Made by a program: the position numbers and the translations under genes. From Haematococcus lacustris (lineage: Eukaryota > Chlorophyta > Chlorophyceae > Chlamydomonadales > Haematococcaceae), in contig JASKMD010000031.1 of the NCBI GenBank assembly GCA_030144725.1, positions 3,879,852 to 3,943,851 of the forward strand: 64,000 nt of DNA, given 5' to 3'. The notes beneath the pieces are model-generated. The model saw nothing but the letters and a program-made list of their open reading frames with translations. It was not told the origin of the DNA and made no database searches. Positions 46,500 through 58,917 of this stretch are shown piece by piece; within the stretch, counting starts at the first letter, position 1; the number at the start of each line of letters is the position of its first letter.

Positions 46500-47218
46500 A
46501 CGGCACTACTACTACTACTACTCACTCTGTAACGGGGTTCTGAGTGAGTTCGGGGTTGGAGGCTGTTAGGCCCTTGGGGAGCCCTAGGTTGGGGTCTTGT
46601 GTTCGCCTAGTCAGGCAGTGGGGACGGAGGGGCAGCGCGGGTTGAGCCTTGGGGCTGGGGGGCCTAGGGGTGAGTTTTTGGCGGGCCGGGGGTCCCTGGG
46701 GTCGGCGAGGTGGAGGGTGTTGCTGAGGGCGGGGGTGTGGGGGGTGTTTGGACGTTTTCCTGGGGGGTGTGTAGCAGTGCTGGGCGGTTCGCCAAAAACG
46801 TATCACTCAGTGTAATAAAAAACATCAAAACCAGAGTTTATTATTACTTTTAATATATGCAAAAGGGCTGGGCTGTAGCCCTAGACCCTGTGCCCTAGGT
46901 AACGGCCCCTGGCAGATGCCCCAGCCATCCAGTAATTAATGGCCTCTTTGTAGGGGAGCGTCTTGTGTAGTGGTTGGTAGGACGCTGTTTGGTTGAGGGT
47001 GGTGGGGTGGGGTTTGGTTGTCTCTTTTAGGTAGAGAGGGGGGTAGTCTGCTTGTGGCCCGGTCTGGTCTTTCTTTTCTCTCTCTTAGTCTCTCTCTCCC
47101 TTGTAATCTCTCTTTTAAAAAAGGAAAAACGGGAAGCGGTGGCGCATGGGTTCTCACATCCTTCTTATCTGCCACCAATCCCCTACTCAAATCCTGGGGA
47201 AGATCAGACCTCAACCTA
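46500..47218. other. low-complexity stretch with a tRNA-like (SINE-like) segment at about 47125-47200
   Basis: 46508-46522 is a CTA run and 46550-46790 is G-rich. At 47125-47200 GGTGGCGCATGGG (box A-like) and ACTCAAATCCTGG (box B-like) lie about 50 bases apart, preceded by an A-rich run (47114-47127). This resembles a tRNA-derived SINE head, but the match is weak. Confidence 0.3.
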
Positions 47219-47575
47219 AGTAGCTGACTCAATCTTCATCCTTGCACTTAACCAGCCACTGAACCCCTGCAGCCTCTGCTGCCTTGCCTACAACGACCCA
47301 CTGCCACTGCTGCCTAGCTTACACCTCAACTGTTGGTGGGCGGGGCCACCCACACAAAAGGCAACAACACTACACACACAGTCTTCAGCCTGGTGTTTGG
47401 CATGGCTTGCAGGACTGTCAGGGTGGATTGTGCGGGGTGAATTGTGCATGGTGAATTGTGCAATGCCTAGCAGCCCCCTTGTCCCTCACTAGGGCCTCCA
47501 TTTGAGCCGGACCAGTAGTGGCCACTAGTAACCACTAGCGGGAATACTAGGGGCCAATACTGGCCCGACTCAGAT
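47219..47575. repeat. 360-bp dispersed repeat, copy 1
   Basis: About 90 percent identical by eye to 54022-54385 in the same orientation. It begins GTAGCTGACTCAAT and ends CGACTCAGATGG. It includes GGGCGGGGCCACCC and a TTGTGCATGGTGA minirepeat. It lies just upstream of the Fanzor-like fragment. Confidence 0.9.
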
Positions 47576-47665
47576 GGTGTTTAATGGGCTGTGTGGAGAA
47601 TACCCAATGCACATGGACATGGTGCATGAGTGCCTACCACCTACACGATTGCCTGACCGCGAGGG

Positions 47666-48481
47666 CTATTGTGTAGAGTTGGCATGAAAAAACATGCGCT
47701 GGTTGTAAGGTGATGACCGCTCAACAAAGGGAGCACACATTACTGTGCCTAAGCAGGCTGCTGCTGCTGGGCCTTGGGAGGCTTGTCTCACAGCCTCTTG
47801 TAGCCCAGGCCAGGGTACTCCTTGCCCTTGGCCAGCAACTTCACCTGGTCTGGCAGCACAGCACAGCTCCAGCGGGTGCCACCTGCTCTCGCCAATGCGC
47901 TGCATGTTCAGCGCTGCATTCCAGTCCCTGTCTAGCCACCTGCCTGGCTGTGGTGCTGGCTTGACTTTGGCAGCCTTGCCCTGGCCGTTGCCTTTGCCCT
48001 CAGTGGGCTCGGTGGGCTCAGCTACCTGCTCAGCCTTAGTGCGCTTGGCTGGTGGGGGAGTGCTGGGCCAGGTACAGGGGCTGCTGGCTGTATGGCTTCC
48101 TGGCTGCTGAGTGGGGCGTGTGGGGGCCAGCAGCGCCTGGTTGCTGGGGTCCTCAAAGACTGGCATGAGCATGGGGTGGCGGCGCTGCCTTTTGCGCACA
48201 AGGCGGCGCTCCAGCTGGTTGTAGAAAGTCTTGAAGTTCGGGTTGGCGGATAACTTGCAAAATTCCTTGAGCTGACTCAGCATAACAGGGTCCTCGCTGT
48301 TCAGGGGCAAGGGAGGCCCTGTGGGTGCTGCTGGTGCAAGGGCTGCCAGACGGGCGCTGCAGCGCCTTGGGGTGAGCTGTGTGACTGGCTCAGGCTCTGG
48401 CTCTGGCTCAGAGTCAGACTGTGACTCCGGCTCAGACTCGTAGTCAGTCCCACCAATCAGACTCGGAGTCAGTCCCACCAA
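47666..48481 (-). pseudogene. Fanzor/TnpB-like protein fragment with RuvC-III motif
   Basis: The frame encodes an acidic repeat ([17 protein letters not shown]), a basic helical part (FYNQLERRLVRKRQRRHPML), a Pro-rich linker and then GRWLDRDWNAALNMQRIGES. D-R-D-x-N-A-A-x-N is the RuvC-III motif of IS605-type TnpB and eukaryotic Fanzor nucleases; its Asp is catalytic. After RWHPLELCC the frame shifts: the neighbouring frame reads LAKGKEYPGLGYKRL, then a stop, then DKPPKAQQQQPA. I see no RuvC-I or RuvC-II motif and no zinc ribbon before the motif, so this is a C-terminal remnant. Assignment rests on one strong motif. Confidence 0.55.
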
Positions 48482-49206
48482 TCTGACTCGGAGTCAGTCC
48501 CACCGCCTGCTGGCAGGCTGGGCAGGGGGGGCCCTGGGCAGGGGCACACGGGGGGAGTGGGGGTAGGGGGGGCTGCATCAGGGGCTCGGGCGGGGGGGCG
48601 GAGCGGCCGGGGGGGCGGCACGGCTAGAGGTGTGGGTGCACAGGCACACCCGTGGTGGGGTAGCCCACCAGACATGTCAGAAAGATCCGGAGCACAAACA
48701 GCGAGGCGACAACGCGGAGCTGGGAGTGAACCTCAGCCCGGTGCGGGACGTTGCGCCAGTAGCTTGCGCTTGGTCTTTTTGCAGCCGCGCAGCACAGCGC
48801 CACCCGGGACCCTAGGTTACCTGCAGCCAAGCACAGCTGCCACTTTGACAGGCCACTTTGACAGGCCAAGACACGATGCGGGGACACAAACAGTGCGGGG
48901 ACACACAAGGCGGGGCGGCAACTTACTTGACGTCTTTCGTTTCCAAGCCATTCCGGCGCTCCTGTCGTTGTTTCCCTTGAGGGGAACTGAGACATTGCTA
49001 AGATGGAACCAACAGGAGCGACGGGTGCTTACACAGCGCGTAACTCACGTAGCCCACAGTCGGCTTAGGGGACACGAACCTTTCAGTGTCTATGCCGGGC
49101 CCTTCTTTTGCTCGACGGTGCCCTTCCGCTTCTTCTTAGCCATCGCGCGATGTGCGTTGAGACGGGCGGTGGCCTTTCGAGGCAACTTGGGTTTCCCGAG
49201 AGATTC
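48482..49206. other. unresolved region with open frames on both strands
   Basis: A plus frame runs through 48557-49321 and a minus frame through 48624-48995; neither shows a known motif. A short tandem duplication (CGGAGTCAGTCCCACCAATC) sits at about 48460-48505. A minus mini-frame at 49141 (MAKKKRKGTVEQKKGPA) is basic but only 17 codons. Confidence 0.35.
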
Positions 49207-49331
49207 ATGGAGTGATGATCATCCACGGCACATGGCACATGGGAATCCATGGCACATGGGAGGCAGGCGGTGCAATGCCGGTTGCAGCTCCAGCTTAGGC
49301 CATGTTGGTGACAGCGGCTGATGCGACCAAG
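49207..49331. repeat. 120-bp dispersed repeat, copy 1
   Basis: Matches 51811-51925 (ATGGAGTGATGATCATCC ... GCACATGGGA ... CGGTTGCAGCTCCAGCTT ... GCGACCAAGG) with a few substitutions and an extra CATGG block. Confidence 0.85.
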
Positions 49332-50067
49332 GTGTGCCGTACAGCCATACAGTTGTACAGCAGCAGGACCGACTCATCATACTCGTGCCCGGGACTCTGG
49401 TACACGGTGCAGCTGCAGTGCTGCTTGCCTCAACCCTGCCTGATACGGTTTGGCGCTGACACCGCGCTGAGGACGGAAACCAGGAGACTGGTGGTGCTAC
49501 CGGAGCAGTGCAGCCGGACATATGGATGGTGTGGGGCAGCTGCCAGACCCGTTGCCCCTTGCCCACAGGGCTCGCATGCCAGTTGCGGTGCTGCATAGGT
49601 CTACGGAACACAGCAAACCAAGGCAGCATGGTCACGCTGGTTTACACATCTGCCGCCTGCCGGGATACAGCAAGTCACTGTGTAGCAAGCATGTGACCAC
49701 ACCCCACCATGCAACTGTATCACCGTTGGCCCTGGCAATGAGGCCAGTAGGGGCACCAGGGCAAGGCTGAAGTAGCCGGCCACCAGCTGCCAGGCACTAC
49801 TGGCTAGCACTGAGCAGGCTGAGCAGTTGAGCCTCAACCTGCAGGTCAACCCTTGCGGTGCCCAAATAGGCGACAAGGCCAGATGCACACCCATGCTATC
49901 CCTGGTCGTCCCCGGCCTCACAACCCACACGGGGCCCAGGGCCTTGGCACACAGCAAGATCACAAGGCCTCACAACCTGGCTCTACAAGCCCTCACAAGG
50001 CCTCACAACCTGGCTTCAGGCTCCAGCCCTCCCAGCCCCTCAAGCATGGCTAAAGCACTGCACGGGT

Positions 50068-51387
50068 TCAGGACTCCATGGGCGCTGCCCCCTCCCCCTC
50101 CTCAGCCGCCTCGCCAGTGGGCGGAGGGGCCGCTGCTGCAGCTGCCGCCGCATCAGCAGCCAGTGTGGCTGCGCTCGCTGCGTCGGCTGCCGCTGCTGCT
50201 GCCGCCACTGCTGCTGGCGGTGCCTCTACCGCCATGGGCCCCTCATCTTGCCGGAGGGCAGCCAGGTACGGCTCAATGCCCTCATTCTCCAGGATGGTGA
50301 ACGCCAGCCCCTGGCCCACAATGGACACGGCTGTGTTGGCGGCTGAGAGCTCCCCATCGCTGAGGGAGCCGGCCAGCGCCTTCAGCCCGTGGCGCACGAG
50401 CTCATCCAGGGAGGCCGCAGGGAACGACTCGTAGTGCTTCTCCAAGTATGTCTTGGCTGCCTGCGCACCAGACCACAGCACCACAGCACAGCGCATGGCG
50501 GCCATCAAGTCAGGGTAGCTAGCACACGGCATGCTGCACGGTGCAGGCGTCCGTTACTCCGCACGGCGTGTCATGGCCAGCGCTGGCTGGCCTGTTGTGT
50601 GGTGTCCTGCACAGCCCCCCGTTGCCCTGGGCTGCTGCTGCACTGCCGGAGGGATTCACCTGTGATCTGGCCCCAATGGCCACTGCCTTGTACTCGTAGT
50701 AGTTGCCTGAGGGGCAGGTGTTGTACAGGTGCGGGCCAGCAGCGTCCACCCCGCCGACCAGCAGGCCCACCCCATAGGGCCGCTTCCAGGAGCGCTGGGT
50801 GCACACCTGGTGCTTGTCTGCCACCTGGCGCACAAGGCGCCCCACAGGCAGGGGAGACTCGTACACGTACCTGCGCAGATGGGCCAAACCAGTGGCCAAG
50901 ACCTAGTGGGGCATGGCAGCCTGTGGGTGTGGAGCCCTGGAGCAGCGCATGGCTCACTTGTGGTTGAGGCACTCGTTGCGCATGTACTTGCACAGCACAC
51001 GACCGTCTGCTGTCAACCCAGCAATGGCTATGCCCATGTGGTCATCGATTTTGAAGACCTTGCGCTGGAAGGATGAGAGTTCAGATTCAGAGCGCTTCAA
51101 GGTGGCCAGCACCACGTGAGTCTTGCTCTGCACCCAGAAACGCCGCATCAGTGCGGAGGTCCACCAGCTGCGTCTGCACGAGGCTTGCATCCCTCACCGT
51201 TAAGCCCACTGCGCAGCTGCCTTGCTTCACTGCTTCCATCGCATACTCCACTTGAAACAAGCGGCCTTGGGGGCTCCAGGTAGTGACATCCGTGTCATAC
51301 TGCGACGAGTCGCATAATGCCAGGGTTTGAGAAGCCCATTCACCCTGATCGTGTAAGCACCCCTGCACGAACCTGGTTGCGAAACAT
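50068..51387 (-). CDS. PSMA1: 20S proteasome subunit alpha type-1 (alpha6)
   Basis: Structural ring subunit of the 20S core particle. Five exons chain exactly: 51387-51373 (MFRNQ), 51299-51198, 51127-50958, 50870-50660 and 50460-50068, 891 nt, 296 residues. Diagnostic blocks are [20 protein letters not shown] (the alpha-subunit N-terminal gate motif), [86 protein letters not shown] and [19 protein letters not shown]. The last 60 residues are an Ala-rich tail with an acidic end that is longer than in animal or plant homologues, which usually end soon after the last strand. The 5-codon first exon is typical of this gene in green algae by my recollection. Confidence 0.95.
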
Positions 51388-51772
51388 GGTATGGTACTAT
51401 AGGTGGATCGCTCAAGCGGAAGCGTGCCAGATCAAAGCCTTTGTCCCTCCCCTGCGTGATACGCAGCGTCGTGCGATGCGGGCTGCACTCCCGGGAACAT
51501 GTCAATTGTTTAGGCGAAAGCCTGGCTTGACCAACGACTACCAACCGCTGTTCATGATTAGAATCAAATGCTACACTTTGTTCCCGGCTTCTGCAGGTCT
51601 TGTGGCACCCTGTCTCGTTCGTATAGCTTACAGAACATGAACCACGCTGGTACGAAGCGGCGGCGACGGATCACGTTTATGAAGCAGGGTTCTTACATGA
51701 TGCCATTTCAGTTGTTTTCAACTCATCCTGGATAAAGCCAACCAAATCTCTTCAAGAACACACCTGAACACC

Positions 51773-51791
51773 TAACCCTAACCCTAACCCT
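51773..51791. repeat. interstitial telomere-like motif
   Basis: Three to four CCCTAA units in a row (CCTAACCCTAACCCTAACCC), between the proteasome gene and the dispersed repeat at 51811. Confidence 0.8.
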
Positions 51792-51810
51792 GATTTCATG
51801 ATTCAGGTTT

Positions 51811-51925
51811 ATGGAGTGATGATCATCCCACCATGGTCTATGGCACATGGGAAGCAAGAGGTGCATTGCCGGTTGCAGCTCCAGCTTTGGCCATGTTAAT
51901 GACAGCGGCAAATGCGACCAAGGTC
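51811..51925. repeat. 120-bp dispersed repeat, copy 2
   Basis: Second copy of the element at 49207-49331, same orientation. The pair brackets the proteasome gene. Confidence 0.85.
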
Positions 51926-52276
51926 GAATTAGGGCGTCCTCAATACAGCCCGCACCCTTTGCTACGAATAAATTAAACTTAGCTCACGAAAGTTAGCACT
52001 GCTGCCATGTGCGTGTTGTGGCAGATAATGAGTTCCAAGGCTCACATGCAGGCACCTCCCCTGCTTGTTGCTGTACTGGCCATGCTCCCTCCAATGTGGT
52101 GGATATCCAGCACACCGCATGTTCGTGTCCCCATCTACATACATGTCCTAACCAGGACCAATAGCTACTTCATAATTCACGCATCTGACTTCGGATGCCC
52201 TTCCGATGCTCAGCATGGGCACACTGCCCAGAGCTCAGCAGCCTGGCAGCCCGCTCCTGGTCCAGCGCAGCTGCTC

Positions 52277-55572
<3,296 letters not shown>

Positions 55573-55574
55573 GG

Positions 55575-55655
55575 TAGCTGCTGGAAGCTAGACTTGAACC
55601 CGGCGGTGGTGACCCTGGATCTCACCTTACGGCTGTCCACTAAGGTGCCTGTCGC
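55575..55655 (-). other. tRNA-like (pol III box) segment upstream of serine acetyltransferase
   Basis: The minus strand reads ACCTTAGTGGACAGCCG (box A-like) and, about 40 bases on, CCGGGTTCAAGTCTAGC (box B-like). The T-stem does not pair, so it is not a functional tRNA. It may be a tRNA-derived SINE relic or chance. Confidence 0.3.
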
Positions 55656-55999
55656 AGGCCCATCGCAGGCTGCCGTTGCTGCCGGAAAGACTGCGTTTGT
55701 CCACAAATGCACGAGCGTATGCAGGTGCACTGTGGCAGCGTGTCGGCAGCTGTGGTCGCAAGGTTTACACATAACACACAACACCCCAAGCGCTTTAGGA
55801 CGTCACGCAAATAACATCACTCATTGAAACCACCATCAGAACGGCCTCGATCTGGTCTGACATGGTCACGAAGCAGCATAAGAATCCACTACGTGCATAA
55901 CTGTGTTCCTGAGACTGCGGGTACCACCCCTGCGCTGCTGTAACCCTATCTGAAATGACAGTTCTGGCATCAGCTGGCATAGCTGCGACCAAGCGGCAA

Positions 56000-56034
<35 letters not shown>

Positions 56035-56442
56035 GCCTTGAGCCAGGGGTCTCCCAGGCCCTCAAAGCCCAGGCTGGGGTGGCTCCTTGCCAGTGGCGGG
56101 CTGAGCTAGCTCCTCAGGCCATCACCATAACCCTCGTAGCCACGACTTGGTCCCCCCCTGCGCTGCATGTTCGATGTCATGTCCCTGCCCCTGCCCCTGC
56201 CCCTGCCCCTGCCCCTGCCCCTGCCCCTGCCCCTGTCCCTGCCCATGTCCCTGTGCAGTCCCTGTGCAGCAGTCTACTCAGGTCAGCCTGCTGGCACACC
56301 CGGCCCCACCTGCCCCACCCAGTTTCCTGCCACTGCCGTAGACCAGGCCCCCGTGTCCCCTCTGCTGCTTCACAATGCCGTCAAGGTCTGCCCTCCAGTC
56401 ACACTCTGTACACCCAGAGGGCGGCCTGGGCCCAGGTCCAGC
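55656..56442. other. intergenic region with CCCCTG array
   Basis: A CTG run at about 56003-56032 and a CCCCTG hexamer array at about 56182-56245 are present. No conserved frame was seen. Confidence 0.5.
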
Positions 56443-58779
56443 CTAGGACTTGTTGGGACACTTGTTGCTGAAGTGGCCTGCGGCCAGCACTCCCAGCAGC
56501 CAGGGTGAGGCGGTGGCACGCACACACCATGCAAGGGCTGCCAAGGGCTGCCGGACGCAGCCTGGACAGGCCACCACAGGGCAGGCAGGTGTAGGCCACA
56601 CAAGGTGCGTCACGCAGCTGGTCTGAGACGAGGCCATCCAAGATGCGTGTGGACTGCACCTGCCGCCGCCACCCCATCACGCACCTGGCTGCCCACATTT
56701 GTAGCACGTGCCAGCGCTGCCGCCGCCCCCGCTCCCGTACTTCCCCCCACCACTGGCAGAGCTGCCATACCCGCCCCCTCCCCCCCCATAGCCCCCCCCG
56801 GCCCCCCCATAGCCGCCGCCACCGCCAAACCCGCCCCCTCCAGCACCAGCTTTCCTGCAACAGCGTGTCACGGCAGGACAGAGGCAGAGAGTGCGCGCGG
56901 TAGCAGGCAGTGCAGTGCAGCTGGTGGGTGAGACACTGCTGCTTAGGCTGAGGGCTGAAGCACCTAGCCTGGCGTTTCTTGTGTTGCCATGCGGCTACCC
57001 CTGGTGGGATACAGCAGCAGTGCTGACAGCTTACGGGCAGTCGCGGCTCCAGTGGCCCGGCTCCCCACACTTGAAGCAGCTGCCTCCGCCACCCCCGCCG
57101 CCCCCTCCCGCCCCCCCTCCTCCAGCGCCGCCTCGACCGCCCCCTGCCCCGTAGCTGCCCCCACCCCAGCTGCCGCCCCCAGCCTGGGGCCCAGGGCTGA
57201 CGAAGCTGCCGCCCGCCCCTCCTGCTGCCTGGTTGGGGCAGTCGCGGCTCCAGTGGCCTGCGAGTGGACCAAGCACCAGTGGCCCAGCTGCCAGTCTTCC
57301 TTGCCTCGACCTAGCAAAGTTCCGGCAGCCCCGACCTGGCAGAGATTGGCAGGCAGGCTGCTGCTACCAGCCGGCTGTGCAGGGACACACAGCAGCCTCG
57401 AGGAGCGCTGAGGCAGCAGCCCAGCCTGACGCAGCCTGGCAGGGCAAGCCCGTCCATTGCACCATGCTCATGACCGCGCACCCTCAGCCAAAGGAGGTGC
57501 AGCCAAAGGGGGCCACAGCCAGATTCCCCTCACCCCCTGGCGCTCACCCGGCACGCTGGGGGCGCAAGCAGTGGATGCGCGTGCAGCCTGGGCCATGACA
57601 GCTGCTGGCTGCACAGCAGTGCCCCTTGCAGCCAGCAGGGGCTGCAGCCACCACACCTGGTTGCCCGCATTTGAAGCAGGTGCCGGTACTGCCGCCGCCG
57701 CCGCCGCCAGCTCCACCGGGCGCCGCTGGCCCCCCAGGCAGGCCGTAGCTGCGGTCTCCAAAGTTCTTTACAGCCGCGGAGGGGGAGCCTGGGCCTAACT
57801 CGTCCAGCCACTTGAAGAAGCGGCAGCGGGTAGGGTCCTGTGGCACAAAGCCAGCAGCAACAGCAGCAGCAGATGGGCAGGGGGGGCAGGCAGCAGCAGC
57901 ATCAGCAGCATCAGCAGGGGACATTGGCACAAAGTGCTTGGCCAGGTGACAACAGGTCAGGGTCTCACTGACCATGGGTGCTGGGAACAGGCTGTGGTGG
58001 CAGCCACTGCATTGCTGCTGGCTGGCTGGCTGATGCGCCTGCTGCGCTAGCCTGTGCCCTGTCGTGCCGCCTGGACACGCACATCACGCTGCTTGGTGCA
58101 AGCGTAGAACTGGCGCCCAGCGTTCTGCCCATTCTTGCATGTCAGCAGCGGCATGGGCTGCTGACAGGGGCACAGCACTGGCTCCGGTGCAGGGGCGTCG
58201 AAATCATCCCCTGCCGCGGGGTTGCTGGGCGCTGAGCCATACCCAGCTGGCTTCACACCCTGTGGACCACCATTCTGACTGTCCCCGTAGGACTGTCCAG
58301 AGGTGTTTGCGTAGTTAGGGGCATTGTATGCGCTGGCTGTGCCATGCCCAGCATTGGCATAAGGCGCATTGTTGGCTGACGACGAATATGCTGGCTTGGG
58401 ATCCCACTTGGCTGGCCCAGTGGACCCGTATGACCCATTTTGGCTCCCTTGCCATGTAGGTCTTTTGTATTCAGTGTCTGCATGGACAGGCCCCCCTGCG
58501 TACTGCACAGACAGGGTGTGTTTGGGCACGCTGTGCTGCAACAAAACCTATCAAGCCGTGGCTCACGTCAGCTTTGCGTTTCAAGTCTCCACGACTGTCG
58601 CCCGTCCCTGCGCCCGACGATCGACAGCTACATCAAATTCCATGATACAAAATTTAAACCTTGTTGTTCTTAGGCCCAAGCCGTGCAGCGGCTGCTTTAG
58701 CGAAGTCCTAGTGCCAAACCTTACCTGCGATCTGGGCCTCGTAGTCATCCAGGCTCGTGTCGTACTCTTCGTCTGCCAT
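56443..58779 (-). CDS. GRF zinc finger and CCHC zinc-knuckle protein
   Basis: Exon 1 (58779-58725) reads MADEEYDTSLDDYEAQIA. A middle exon (about 58530-58089) has Tyr/Asn/Ser-rich sequence and the first half of a GRF finger, CPCQQPMPLLTCKNGQNAG then RQFYACTK. Exon 57837-57657 supplies the second half (DPTRCRFFKWLDE) and starts a CCHC knuckle. Exons 57257-57035, 56854-56686 and 56477-56443 complete three glycine-linked knuckles (CFKCGQPGHWSRDCP, CFKCGEPGHWSRDCP, CYKCGQPGHFSNKCP). Phases agree from 57837 to the TAG at 56443; the two junctions around the middle exon do not resolve with GT-AG sites. GRF plus CCHC combinations occur in plant zinc-knuckle proteins (At3g42860 type) and in TOP3-alpha tails, suggesting single-stranded nucleic-acid binding. 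Confidence 0.75.
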
Positions 58780-58917
58780 GCTGGAGTTCTCAATAACAGG
58801 CAAGCAGCGAGAAAGGCCCAGGCTGCACGCGCATCCAAGCAGCGAGAAAGGAGAAAGGTGAATGTGTGAGGGTCCGACGCGGGGTTTAGGTCCATCTAGC
58901 ACTAGCCTACCAGCGCC
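58780..58917. promoter_or_regulatory. 138-bp shared upstream region of divergent genes
   Basis: It lies between the start codons of the zinc-finger gene (minus) and the alpha/beta hydrolase (plus). A direct repeat GCAAGCAGCGAGAAAGG / ATCCAAGCAGCGAGAAAGG sits at about 58801-58853. No TATA box is evident. Confidence 0.5.

Noticed and set aside
49091..49143. Minus-strand mini-ORF MAKKKRKGTVEQKKGPA
   Set aside because: Only 17 codons with an immediate stop and no donor that would join it to a downstream exon.
55575..55655. Functional tRNA upstream of serine acetyltransferase
   Set aside because: Box A- and B-like motifs are present but T-stem and acceptor do not pair.
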